This document shows, piece by piece, positions 33,097 to 41,979 of a stretch of 48,342 nucleotides of DNA. Within the stretch, counting starts at the first letter, position 1. Each line of letters opens with the position of its first letter. Below the pieces are notes generated by a model. The model was not told where the DNA came from and made no database searches. It saw nothing but the letters and a program-made list of their open reading frames with translations. Both the position numbers and the translations under genes were made by a program. This DNA comes from Planctomycetales bacterium (GTDB taxonomy: Bacteria; Planctomycetota; Planctomycetia; Isosphaerales; Isosphaeraceae), in contig DAIDHX010000238.1 in the NCBI GenBank assembly GCA_027451885.1, forward strand, positions 1 to 48,342. Direction: 5' to 3'.

Positions 33097-34443
33097 ATGC
33101 GAATCGATCGCCGAGGCTGGCTGGCGATGACGGGCGCAGCGGTGCTAGCGCAGAGCGCCCGGGCGTGGGGCGACGGCAAGAACCGGGTCAATCCACCGCG
33201 GATCAAGAAGCTCAAGGTCACGCCGATCGCGCTTCCCGACCCGCCGCTGCTGGCGGCGAGCGGCTGTCACGGCCCGTACTTCTTGCGGAACATGGTGGAG
33301 CTCGAGGTCGAGGGGGGAATTACCGGCATCGGCGAGACGGTCGGGGGCGAGCGGACGACGGAGGCGCTCGAGCGTGCTCGCAAGCGTATCGTGGGCCGGA
33401 GCGTTTTCGCCACGCATGAGCTGTCGCGTGTGCTCAGCGGGCTTGGCATGGGCTGTCTGGCGGGCGTTGAGCTGGCGTGTCTCGACGCGGCGGGGAAGGC
33501 GGTTTCGAGCCGAGTATGCGACCTGGTGGGCGGTCCTGCGCGGGATTCTGTGGAGTTCGCCGCGTACCTGTTCTATCGCTACGCGGCCGATCATCCCGTG
33601 GTGCTCGCGGATTCGCGCGTGGTCGACGGCCGCGGCAAGGGGGCGAAAGCGCTCGACGACTGGGGCGAGATCCGCACCCCGGACGCAATGGCCGCAGCCG
33701 CCAGGCGCATGCGCGACCAGTTCGGCTTTCGTGCGTTCAAGCTCAAGGGGGGCGTGCTCGAGCCCAAACGCGAGCTCGAAAGCCTGTTCGCCCTGGCCGA
33801 CGCGCTCGGCAAGGATGCACGTTTACGCATTGATCCCAACGCGCGCTGGCGCCTTCCCACGGCGATCGCCATCGGCAAGGAGCTCACACGGCTGAATCTG
33901 GAGTATTACGAAGACCCGGTTGCTGGTCGGTCCGCCATGGCCGAGGTCCGCAAGGCCACCGGGCTCAAGATGAGCACCAACATGTGCGTCACCGCGTTCG
34001 CGCACATCCCCGATGCGCTCAAGCTCGGGCCGATCGATGTCTTGCTTTGCGATCATCATTACTTCGGCGGGTTTGCCGGCTGCCAGGCGCTTGGGCCGAT
34101 TGCCCGCGCAGCGGGCTGGGGGCTGTCGCAACACTCGAATAGCCACGCCGGGGTGACGATGGCCGCGATGATCCATCTGGCCGCTTCGATCCCCGAGCTC
34201 GAATACGCCAGCGACACGCACTATCCCTGGCTGGCCGAGGGGAGCGACGTGATCGAGGGCCCTCGGCTCGCGCTCAAGGACGGGCGGATGGCGATTCCGC
34301 GCGGGCCTGGCCTGGGTGTTAGCCTCGATCGCGACCGCCTCGCCCGCGCGCACGAGACGTACGTCAAATGCGGCATGCGCGGGCGCGACGATGCCTCGCT
34401 CATGAAGCGCATTGAGCCCGGCTGGACCGGCGGCCTGTTTTGA
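33097..34443 (+). CDS. Exported enolase-superfamily protein, glucarate dehydratase-like
   Basis: The 448-residue protein begins MRIDRRGWLAMTGAAVLAQ, a twin-arginine (Tat) signal, so it is probably exported folded. The enolase-superfamily barrel follows with the glucarate dehydratase pattern: FKLKGG (general base region, K-x-K), RIDPNA, YYEDPV (metal ligands), TNMCVTA, CDHHYFGG, and SQHSNSHAG with the catalytic histidine. The family dehydrates sugar acids such as D-glucarate. A Tat-exported version is unusual for this enzyme but frequent in planctomycetes, where sugar catabolism enzymes are often periplasmic. The substrate cannot be fixed from motifs alone. It converges on the Gfo/Idh/MocA gene (22-base gap). 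Confidence 0.82.
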   Translation: MRIDRRGWLAMTGAAVLAQSARAWGDGKNRVNPPRIKKLKVTPIALPDPPLLAASGCHGPYFLRNMVELEVEGGITGIGETVGGERTTEALERARKRIVGRSVFATHELSRVLSGLGMGCLAGVELACLDAAGKAVSSRVCDLVGGPARDSVEFAAYLFYRYAADHPVVLADSRVVDGRGKGAKALDDWGEIRTPDAMAAAARRMRDQFGFRAFKLKGGVLEPKRELESLFALADALGKDARLRIDPNARWRLPTAIAIGKELTRLNLEYYEDPVAGRSAMAEVRKATGLKMSTNMCVTAFAHIPDALKLGPIDVLLCDHHYFGGFAGCQALGPIARAAGWGLSQHSNSHAGVTMAAMIHLAASIPELEYASDTHYPWLAEGSDVIEGPRLALKDGRMAIPRGPGLGVSLDRDRLARAHETYVKCGMRGRDDASLMKRIEPGWTGGLF

Positions 34444-34465
34444 CCGCCGGTGCCGGGGCGGTTGG

Positions 34466-35827
34466 TCAGATTTCCCAGCCCTTGCGGAAGTGGGACTTGA
34501 GATAGTGCGAGGCGGCCGAGCTGTTGGTGATCTGGCCGGTTTCGGGGTTGTAGTCGATCGCTTCGCCGGAGCGCGACGCGACATTGCCCAGGAGCATCGT
34601 CTCGGTGAGCGAGGCGGCGTAGTCGAAGTTCGAGAGCGCGTGATGCGGGTTGTTCGCCCTGATGGCGGCGACCCACTCACGCTTGTGGTTGAGGTCGGTG
34701 TCGCGCTCGCGCTCAATGCGGGGCAGAAGCACGTGCTTGAACCTGTCCTCAGGCCAGAGAACCTGCTCTGCGCCGTAGTCGTTGGGCGAGTACATCCGAC
34801 CGGCCGATCCGATGAGGAGCGAGCCGCTCTCGGAGGGCCGTACGCCGCCCGGGAAGAGCGACTCCGGCGGCAGGTTGCGAACGCCGTTCTTCGCACCCTC
34901 GTACCAGGTGAGCTTCACGGGCGGCAACGAGCCCCGCGCGGGGAATTCGTAGGTGATGGTCGAGTGCGCGGGGTAGGTCTCGGGATTGATCTCGGAGCTC
35001 ACTGCGCTCACACGAGTGGGGATTCCAAGCTGGAGCCCCATGTAGAGCAGGTTCGTGGTGTGGCAGGCCATGTCCCCAAGTGCGCCCGTGCCGAAGTCCC
35101 AGAACCCGCGCCAGTTGTGGGGATGGTAGGCTGGGTTGTAGGGGCGCTCGGCCGCGGGTCCGAGGAAGAGATCCCAGCTCACGTAATCGGGCACGGGGGG
35201 CGTTTCCCTGGGCCGGGCGACGATGTCGGGGGCCTGCTTCCAGTATTTGAAGGGACGATTGGTCCAGACGTGTACCTCGCGGACCTCGCCAAGTACGCCG
35301 CCGCGGATGAGCTCAACGCCGCGGCGGAAGCCAGGGTCGGCCGTGCCCTGGTTCCCCATCTGGGTGCACACATGCTTCTGCCGCGCTGTCTCGCGCATCA
35401 ACCGCGCTTCCCACACTGAGTGTGCAAGCGGCTTCTGGCAATAGACGTGCTTGCCCATGCGCATGGCAGTCACCGCGGCGATGGCGTGGGTGTGGTCGGG
35501 CGTGGAGACGACCACGGCGTCGATCTTGTTTTCGAGCGAGTGCAAGAGCTCGCGGAAGTCCGCCGTCGTCTTCGCCTCCTTGAATTTGGCGGCCTTTTGA
35601 TCAAGCCGGTGCCGGTCGATATCGCATAGTCCGACAATCCGGCCAAGGTGGCCGACGTGATCGGTGTCGCTCGACCCCTTGCCGCCGACACCGATACACG
35701 CAAACTGGACCGTGTCGTTCGGGCCCACTCCGGCCGCAAGCCCGCGCCGACCCTGGACAAAGATCCCAAATCCCGCGACCGACGCTCCGTACAGGAACGA
35801 GCGACGATCGACCGTGAGCTTTTGCAT
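34466..35827 (-). CDS. Tat-exported Gfo/Idh/MocA-family oxidoreductase
   Basis: I start at the ATG at 35827 (453 residues), which has GGAG about eight bases upstream; the longer frame adds 21 residues before the signal. MQKLTVDRRSFLYGASVAG is a Tat signal with the RRSFL motif. The NAD(P)-binding fold follows (FACIGVGGKGSSD, then VVVSTPDHTHA), with the family motif CQKPLAHSVWEARLM and HNWRGFWDFGTGALGDMACH, typical of planctomycete members. These enzymes oxidise or reduce sugar-like substrates; many exported forms keep a tightly bound cofactor. The specific substrate is unknown. It diverges from the small secreted protein gene. Confidence 0.88.
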   Translation of the reverse strand: MQKLTVDRRSFLYGASVAGFGIFVQGRRGLAAGVGPNDTVQFACIGVGGKGSSDTDHVGHLGRIVGLCDIDRHRLDQKAAKFKEAKTTADFRELLHSLENKIDAVVVSTPDHTHAIAAVTAMRMGKHVYCQKPLAHSVWEARLMRETARQKHVCTQMGNQGTADPGFRRGVELIRGGVLGEVREVHVWTNRPFKYWKQAPDIVARPRETPPVPDYVSWDLFLGPAAERPYNPAYHPHNWRGFWDFGTGALGDMACHTTNLLYMGLQLGIPTRVSAVSSEINPETYPAHSTITYEFPARGSLPPVKLTWYEGAKNGVRNLPPESLFPGGVRPSESGSLLIGSAGRMYSPNDYGAEQVLWPEDRFKHVLLPRIERERDTDLNHKREWVAAIRANNPHHALSNFDYAASLTETMLLGNVASRSGEAIDYNPETGQITNSSAASHYLKSHFRKGWEI

Positions 35828-36044
35828 GGAGATCGCTCCGTGATGACAGGCCGACCTGGCAGGGTGCGCAAATCGGCCGGCACGACTCAATCAGGCGTGG
35901 TAACAGCGAGCCGCGCGGCTCGCTGTTGGAACAATGTTTATCATCGCTGATAGCGCGTTCGAATGCGAGGGACAAGCAGCCTCCTTGTACTGAATGATCA
36001 GAAGAGCGATAATCTTTAGACTTGATTTGTACTGGAGGAACGCC

Positions 36045-36515
36045 ATGCGAACGATGCGAAGGAGTGTCGCAATCGCGGTCGTGCTTCTGGCATGGGCCTC
36101 GAGCGAGTCGGGGGCTCAGTCCTCGGCCTACTTCGGGCGGGTCGGCACTTCGCGTACCGGCGCCCCGACTGTGCGTTCGTCACAGGTCGGAGCGAGCGCT
36201 CGCAAGCCGGCACAGGTCTCCGGGCGGCCGGGTGTGGGTGCAAGCGCGCGGCGAACTTACACATCGGGGCAGCTTGGTGCGTCGGGTGCGCCCATGTCGA
36301 CTCCGCGCGATTCGACATCGAGACGCGGGCCTGCGCCCGTGCCTCAGACGCGGGCGGTTCCATCTCAGCCGCGATCGTCGACCTATTTTCCGGGAATGCG
36401 GCCAGCGCGGGCGGCGCAGCGTCCGGTCACATATCGCAGCCAGCGCTATTCTGGCGCGGGGTGCATGGCGGGTGCGTCCGGCCCCGCGAACGTGCCAGCG
36501 CATCCGCGCAGGTAG
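36045..36515 (+). CDS. Small secreted low-complexity protein
   Basis: From the ATG at 36045 (GGAGGA five bases upstream) the product is 156 residues. MRTMRRSVAIAVVLLAWAS is a signal peptide with cleavage likely after SGAQS. The mature part is rich in Ser, Ala, Pro, Gly and Arg, with loosely repeated VGASARKP/VGASARRT segments and no recognised domain. It is predicted to be disordered and exported. No homologue family is recognised; the ribosome binding site and signal sequence support a real gene. Confidence 0.65.
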   Translation: MRTMRRSVAIAVVLLAWASSESGAQSSAYFGRVGTSRTGAPTVRSSQVGASARKPAQVSGRPGVGASARRTYTSGQLGASGAPMSTPRDSTSRRGPAPVPQTRAVPSQPRSSTYFPGMRPARAAQRPVTYRSQRYSGAGCMAGASGPANVPAHPRR

Positions 36516-36703
36516 TGGGCGGAATCGCCCGTGTGAATTCGCGCTCGTTGCGCCGGGGGCGTGCTTACCGGCGTTTGCCGCTTGCGCCCCGGCGCTGCGA
36601 CTTTGCGCGGATTCCTGACCAAAAGCCAGGGATCACGGCCAGTCGTGCGCAAGCGCGGACCACGCCCAGATCCCTTCCACCTCGTTCGAGAGGAGGGTTT
36701 CAC

Positions 36704-38986
36704 ATGGCCTCGAGCAGCGAAATCAAGAAGATCGCATTTGTGGGAGATTATCTGCCGCGCAAGTGCGGCATCGCCACCTTCACCCACGATGTCCGAACCT
36801 CCGTCGCCAGCCAGTATCCCGCGGCCGATTGTTTCGTGGTGCCAGTCAATGACAATCCCGAGGGCTACGACTATCCCGCCGAGGTCCGGTTCGAGATCGA
36901 GGAGCAAGAAATCGACTCCTACCGTAGGGCAGCGGATTATCTCAATTTCACCAATACCGACATGGTTTGCTTGCAACACGAATATGGCATCTTTGGCGGT
37001 CCGAGCGGCAGCCATGTGACGCAGCTTCTCGCGGATCTGCGGATGCCCGTGGTTACGACTTTGCACACGGTCTTGCGCGAGCCAAGCGCGGATCAGAAGC
37101 GCGTGCTCAGGCAGATTGCCGAGGTGTCATCGCGGGTGGTTGTGATGTCGGAGCGCGCTCGGCTTTTCCTCCGCGAGATCTATCGTGTGCCGGAGTCGAA
37201 GATCGACGTCATTCCGCATGGCATTCCCGACATGCCGTTCGTCGACCCCAACTTCTACAAGGACAAGTTCGGCGTTGAGGGGAAATGCGTTGCACTCACG
37301 TTTGGGTTGCTGTCGCCGAACAAGGGAATCGAGAACATGCTGCGGGCAATGCCCGCGATTCTGCGCGAGGTGCCCAACTTTGTGTACATCGTTCTGGGCG
37401 CGACGCATCCGAATCTGATCCGCGACCAGGGCGAACGCTATCGCATCAGTCTGGAGCGGCTGGCGAAGGATCTGGGCATCAAACCGCACGTGAGCTTTCG
37501 CAACCGATTCGTGGCGATCGAGGAGCTGATCGAGTTCCTGGGCATGGCGGACGTTTATGTGACACCCTACCTGAACCCCGCGCAGATCGTCTCGGGCACG
37601 CTTGCTTATGCGTTTGGCTGTGGTAAGGCGGTGGTGTCCACGCCGTACTGGTACGCGGAGGAGTTGCTGGGAGACGGCCGGGGCGTGATCGTGCCGTTTG
37701 GCGACCATGATGCGCTTGCGCGAGGGATCGTCGAGCTGCTGCGAGACGAGCCGCGGCGTCACGCCATGCGCAAAAAAGCGTACATGCTTGGTCGTGAGAT
37801 GGTGTGGTCGAACGTCGCCCGGCAGTACATGGAGTCATTTCAGTCTGCGCGGCGGAGCCGGCTGGATGCCCCTTACAAGCCGCAGCAGGTGCGCACTTTG
37901 GCGGAACAGGCGATGGATCTGCCGCGGCCGAAGCTCGATCACCTGGCTCGGATGAGCGACTTCGCCGGGATGCTCCAGCACGCGATCTACACGATTCCGC
38001 GTCAGGCCGAGGGTTATTGCACGGACGACAACGCGCGGGCACTTGTGCTGACGGTGCAGCTTGAACGTCTGGGTCTGGGCGCGGGGCTGGTGCACCGGCT
38101 TGCCACGTCATACGCCTCGTTCCTGGATCACGCATTTGATCATGCGAGCGGCCGATTTCGCAATTTCCTGGGATTTGACCGCCGCTGGTTCGAGGAGACT
38201 CCCTCGGAAGATAGCCACGGCCGGGCGCTTTGGGCCCTTGGCGAGTGCGTGGGTCGGTCGCTTAGGCGTGACTTGCAGATCTGGGCCACGGGGCTGTTCG
38301 ACAAGGCGTTGCCGTTTGTGGCGGAGATGCGCTCGGCGCGGGGCGCAGCGTTTAGCCTGATTGGGATCGCACTTTATCTCGAGCGATTCAGCGGCGCGCG
38401 GTCTGCCACGCAGATGCGCGACCTTCTGGTCGAGCGCCTGCTCGAGCGGCTCGACGATTGCGCCCGGCTCGACTGGCCCTGGTTCGAGCACGCGCTCACC
38501 TATGACAACGCCAAGCTGCCGCACGCGCTTCTGGCCGCCGCGCAATCGGGTGCGAACCCGCAGGCGCGCGTACGCGGGCTCGAAACCCTGCGCTGGCTTG
38601 TTGAACTCCAGAGATCTCCCGCCGGCTGCTTCCGGCCGATCGGCTCGAAGGGCTTTTACATCCGCGGCGGCGAACGCGCCTGCTTCGACCAGCAACCCAT
38701 CGAGGCGCAGTCGACCGTCTCCGCATGCATCGAGGCGTACCACGCCACCGATGATCTGGCCTGGATCCGCGAAGCTCGGCTGGCGTTCGACTGGTTCCTG
38801 GGCTCCAATGACCTGGGACTCGACGTCTACGACGCCAATTCCGGCGGCTGTTGCGACGGTCTCCAGGAAGATCGGCTCAATCTGAATCAGGGGGCGGAAT
38901 CGACGCTCGCGTACCTGATGTCGCTCGCCGAGATGAAGTTGCTCGAGAGCACCACGCCCGCGCTTCGGACCGCGCCGGTCGGTTAG
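36704..38986 (+). CDS. GT4 glycosyltransferase with C-terminal helical (glycosidase-like) domain
   Basis: The ATG at 36704 with GAGGAGG upstream gives 760 residues; the frame extends back to 36092 but only shadows the previous gene. Residues 1-410 are a GT-B glycosyltransferase of family 4: FVGDYLPRKCGIATFTHD, QHEYGIFGG, IPHGIPD, FGLLSPNKGIENML, and NPAQIVSGTLAYAFGCGKAVV. Residues 430-750 look like an alpha-helical toroid (AEGYCTDDNARALVL, WPWFEHALTYDNAKLPHALL), which resembles (alpha/alpha)6 glycosidase or phosphorylase folds. It is followed after 45 bases by a GH130 gene. The pair probably handles mannose- or glucose-containing oligosaccharides, but donor and acceptor are unknown. Confidence 0.85.
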   Translation: MASSSEIKKIAFVGDYLPRKCGIATFTHDVRTSVASQYPAADCFVVPVNDNPEGYDYPAEVRFEIEEQEIDSYRRAADYLNFTNTDMVCLQHEYGIFGGPSGSHVTQLLADLRMPVVTTLHTVLREPSADQKRVLRQIAEVSSRVVVMSERARLFLREIYRVPESKIDVIPHGIPDMPFVDPNFYKDKFGVEGKCVALTFGLLSPNKGIENMLRAMPAILREVPNFVYIVLGATHPNLIRDQGERYRISLERLAKDLGIKPHVSFRNRFVAIEELIEFLGMADVYVTPYLNPAQIVSGTLAYAFGCGKAVVSTPYWYAEELLGDGRGVIVPFGDHDALARGIVELLRDEPRRHAMRKKAYMLGREMVWSNVARQYMESFQSARRSRLDAPYKPQQVRTLAEQAMDLPRPKLDHLARMSDFAGMLQHAIYTIPRQAEGYCTDDNARALVLTVQLERLGLGAGLVHRLATSYASFLDHAFDHASGRFRNFLGFDRRWFEETPSEDSHGRALWALGECVGRSLRRDLQIWATGLFDKALPFVAEMRSARGAAFSLIGIALYLERFSGARSATQMRDLLVERLLERLDDCARLDWPWFEHALTYDNAKLPHALLAAAQSGANPQARVRGLETLRWLVELQRSPAGCFRPIGSKGFYIRGGERACFDQQPIEAQSTVSACIEAYHATDDLAWIREARLAFDWFLGSNDLGLDVYDANSGGCCDGLQEDRLNLNQGAESTLAYLMSLAEMKLLESTTPALRTAPVG

Positions 38987-39031
38987 TGCGCGGCCGCAGC
39001 GCTAACAGGATCTTGCAGTCAAGGAATCGCG

Positions 39032-40558
39032 ATGGAACCAGCAACCAGCCCTCAGGAAGCGGGAACAGAGGACTCAAGCACGAGCAGGGTCTCCGAGCGC
39101 GTGCCGCCCAGGGTGAGACGCACGGGGATTGTCCTGCGACCGAGCATCCACCGCGTGGTCATTCGCCCCTTCTTTCCTGCGAGTGACCAGCGTGTCGAGC
39201 GTATTTGTTCACGCATCCTGGCGCTTTCGGAGATGGAAGTCGAAACGCTCCTCGGCCGCGTGCTCGAGGAATTCCATGATCGCCACCACAAGATCCGCCA
39301 TTTCTTCCTTGAACGCTTCGAGCAGGTGAAGGAACGCCTGATCACCGACCGGAAGCTCAGCGAACATCGCAAGACCCTGATCGGCTCATACTTCACGCAG
39401 GAATACGCACTCGAATCGGCCGCACTTTTCAATCCATCGATGGTCTGGCATCCCGATCAGGCGAACTTGCCGGAAGGCTCCAGGCGGTTCTTGCTTTCGC
39501 TCCGCGCCACGGGCGAGGGGCATCTCTCGTCGATCACCTTCCGGACGGGAGTGGTCGATCATGGGTACCGGATTCGCATGGACGAGCCGAATCGCTTTGT
39601 GACCGCACCTGAACATATTCATGACGCCCGATATGAGAAGCACCTGTTCCATCGCAAGCTGAACGAGCTGGGGGCGGAGGGGCCGTTTGTCAGCCAGGTT
39701 CTGGGCGTGCTTGCCGAGGAATTCACGCTTGAAGATCTACAGGATGCGATTGCCAAATGCCTGCTCCAGCACCGTTCCCGCCAGCGCGAGCTGGAGTCCG
39801 CCGCGCAAACGATGACGATGCTAGCCCGCTCCAACTACGAGATCGGCTATTCTCCCGATCAGGAGGTTTCCGAGCGGGTGATCTTTCCTTCATCGCCCAC
39901 CGAGGCCGCTGGAATCGAGGACGCGCGGTTTGTCGAGTTTCACGAGGAAGACGGAACCGCGGTCTATCTGGCCACCTACACCGCGTTCGACGGCAAGGTG
40001 GTGTTGCCGCAGATCCTCGAGACGCGTGACTTTCTCCAGTTCAAGGTCAATACGCTGAACGGGCCGGAGGTGCGCAACAAGGGCTTTGCCCTGTTTCCCA
40101 GGCGCGTCCGGGGGCTCTATGCCATGCTGTCGCGGCAGGACAACGAGAACATTTATCTGATGTATTCCGACAATCTCCACTTCTGGTATACGAAGGAGCT
40201 TGTGGCTAAACCGACGGAGGCATGGGAGTTTGTTCAGCTTGGGAATTGTGGTTCGCCGATCGAGACCGAGCGAGGTTGGCTGGTGCTAACGCACGGCGTG
40301 GGGCCGATGCGCAAGTACTCGATGGGAGCGATGCTGCTCGATCTGGAAGATCCCACGCGGGTGATCGGCCGGCTGCGGGAGCCGTTTCTCGAGCCCGACG
40401 CACTGGAACGGGAAGGCTACGTACCGAACGTGGTTTACAGTTGCGGCGCGGTGATTCACCAGGGCGAGCTGATCGTCCCGTATGCGATGTCCGACCATGC
40501 AAGCAGCTTTGCGTCGGTTGCGGTGGAGGAACTACTGGCCGCGATGGAGCGGTGTTAG
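39032..40558 (+). CDS. GH130-family glycoside phosphorylase/hydrolase
   Basis: The 508-residue protein carries an N-terminal helical region (1-95), then a five-bladed beta-propeller core with GH130 features: ALFNPSMVWHP, GIEDARFVEF, YLATYTAFDG, NKGFALFPR, and CGSPIETERGWLVLTHGVG. Known GH130 members are inverting mannoside phosphorylases or beta-1,2-mannosidases acting on beta-mannose linkages. Which activity applies depends on residues I cannot assign reliably. It follows the GT4 gene closely, and such GT4-GH130 pairs are recurrent in bacteria, suggesting linked synthesis and turnover of one glycan. Confidence 0.87.
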   Translation: MEPATSPQEAGTEDSSTSRVSERVPPRVRRTGIVLRPSIHRVVIRPFFPASDQRVERICSRILALSEMEVETLLGRVLEEFHDRHHKIRHFFLERFEQVKERLITDRKLSEHRKTLIGSYFTQEYALESAALFNPSMVWHPDQANLPEGSRRFLLSLRATGEGHLSSITFRTGVVDHGYRIRMDEPNRFVTAPEHIHDARYEKHLFHRKLNELGAEGPFVSQVLGVLAEEFTLEDLQDAIAKCLLQHRSRQRELESAAQTMTMLARSNYEIGYSPDQEVSERVIFPSSPTEAAGIEDARFVEFHEEDGTAVYLATYTAFDGKVVLPQILETRDFLQFKVNTLNGPEVRNKGFALFPRRVRGLYAMLSRQDNENIYLMYSDNLHFWYTKELVAKPTEAWEFVQLGNCGSPIETERGWLVLTHGVGPMRKYSMGAMLLDLEDPTRVIGRLREPFLEPDALEREGYVPNVVYSCGAVIHQGELIVPYAMSDHASSFASVAVEELLAAMERC

Positions 40559-40654
40559 AGGTTTGCGATGGAACGTGAAACCCTGAGCGTTGGATTGGGG
40601 TAGGAGGGATGGCGAGCCAGCCGCCGGAAGGGCGGACGATGGGTCGAGGCGGCG

Positions 40655-41194
40655 ATGGACGACACCGCGCTGGTCGAGGCGCTCAAGGCAGGTGATCCCC
40701 GAGCGCCCCGAGTGCTCATTGAGCGCTTTCAGGGGGTGGTCTTCGGCCTTTGTTTTCGCATGATGAGCCACCGCCAGGACGCTGAGGACGCGACGCAGGA
40801 GACGTTTCTCCGCGCCTTGCGGGGTATGAAACGCTTTGATACAGGGCGTCCGATCCGTCCCTGGCTGCTTGAGATCGCCGCCAACCGCTGCCGGACAGCG
40901 CTTTCGCGCAAGAGCCGGGGCTTTGGCCGCGGCAGGGTCGAATTGCTTGAGGAGCCGATTGACCCCCGGCCGCCGCGTGGTGATCCCGACGATCTCGCGG
41001 GTGAGCTGGAACGGGCCCTTGCGCTTTTGCGTCCTGAATATCGCCTGGTGTTCGTGCTGTTCCACGAGCAGCACCTTTCCTACGAGGAGATTGCGCGAGC
41101 AATTTCGCGCCCGGTGGGCACGGTCAAGATCTGGCTGCACCGGGCGCGGGCGCGGCTGGCGGATGATCTGGGGCGGCGTGGGATGGGAGATTGA
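40655..41194 (+). CDS. ECF-type RNA polymerase sigma factor
   Basis: The 179-residue product has sigma region 2 (VFGLCFRMMSHRQDAEDATQ, then ETFLRALRGMKRF) and region 4 (LSYEEIARAISRPVGTVKIW, then LHRARARL), with no region 1 or 3, the mark of an ECF sigma factor. Region 4 contains the helix-turn-helix that reads the -35 element. It starts the three-gene group with the anti-sigma gene (32 bases downstream) and an exported protein. It would direct expression of a small regulon under control of the anti-sigma factor. Confidence 0.93.
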   Translation: MDDTALVEALKAGDPRAPRVLIERFQGVVFGLCFRMMSHRQDAEDATQETFLRALRGMKRFDTGRPIRPWLLEIAANRCRTALSRKSRGFGRGRVELLEEPIDPRPPRGDPDDLAGELERALALLRPEYRLVFVLFHEQHLSYEEIARAISRPVGTVKIWLHRARARLADDLGRRGMGD

Positions 41195-41226
41195 CGCAAG
41201 CGGCAGTCGGCTTGAGGGGGTGATCG

Positions 41227-41973
41227 ATGACGTGCGGTGAATTCGAGGAAGCGCTCAATCACCTGGTCGACGCGGGATTATGGCCGCGGTCGGGTGGACC
41301 GCTGCCAGGGCTTGTGACAACCGATCCAGCACGGCATGAAGCGCTCGAGCAGCATCGCCGGCGCTGCACGTTGTGCCAGCGCAAGGTGCGTAATTTCGAG
41401 CGGCTTGGCCGTGCTCTTGAGGCCGTGGCGCTGCCGGGGCCTTCCTCCGCGCTCGCGGATCGCATCACGGCCCGGGCGCACACAACCAGATCCCATCGAG
41501 TGCCTGTGCAGGTGTGGGCCTGGCGTGCCGGCGTGACCGCGGTCGCCGCGTGTCTGGTTGTCATGCTCGGCTTGGCGGTCCTGTCGCGCGCGCCTGTTCC
41601 CGGGCATGATCCGCCAGTCGTGGCGCGCACCAACCGGCCTGGCGTCTTCGGCGGTGCTTTGGCGGACGCGGCGGTCGTTACGCTCGAGCTGGCACGGGAA
41701 GCATCCGAGCCTGCCGCGCGGCTGGGAGCGCCTCTCGTCGCGCGCACGGCGTCCGCCGTGGTACCGAAGCCTTCGATGGAAGTTTTACCCTCGCTCAGCC
41801 TGCTTGCGCCTGACACGGGCGCCCTTGCCGGCGTTCTCAATCGGGTGGGCGGACGATTATTCGACGGCGTTCGCCCGCTCTCGCGCTCGGCGCGGCGAAC
41901 GTTCGAGCTCTTTGCCGAGCCGATGCCTGGCTCGCCACCCACCAGCGCACGACCTGACTCGAAAGGAGCCTGA
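41227..41973 (+). CDS. Membrane anti-sigma factor with zinc-binding motif
   Basis: The 248-residue protein has an N-terminal zinc-finger-like motif H43-x3-C47-x2-C50 (QHRRRCTLC) typical of ZAS anti-sigma domains, then one membrane helix at about 100-120 (RAGVTAVAACLVVMLGLAVL), and a C-terminal domain of about 120 residues beyond the membrane with no known family. The N-terminal domain would hold the upstream ECF sigma factor at the membrane. It starts 32 bases after the sigma gene and ends just before the 611-residue gene, which supports one operon. Confidence 0.8.
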   Translation: MTCGEFEEALNHLVDAGLWPRSGGPLPGLVTTDPARHEALEQHRRRCTLCQRKVRNFERLGRALEAVALPGPSSALADRITARAHTTRSHRVPVQVWAWRAGVTAVAACLVVMLGLAVLSRAPVPGHDPPVVARTNRPGVFGGALADAAVVTLELAREASEPAARLGAPLVARTASAVVPKPSMEVLPSLSLLAPDTGALAGVLNRVGGRLFDGVRPLSRSARRTFELFAEPMPGSPPTSARPDSKGA

Positions 41974-41979
41974 CCGCGC

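Noticed and set aside
36092-36703. Upstream extension of the GT4 frame
   Set aside because: It overlaps the small secreted protein in another frame; the glycosyltransferase starts at 36704 with a good ribosome binding site.
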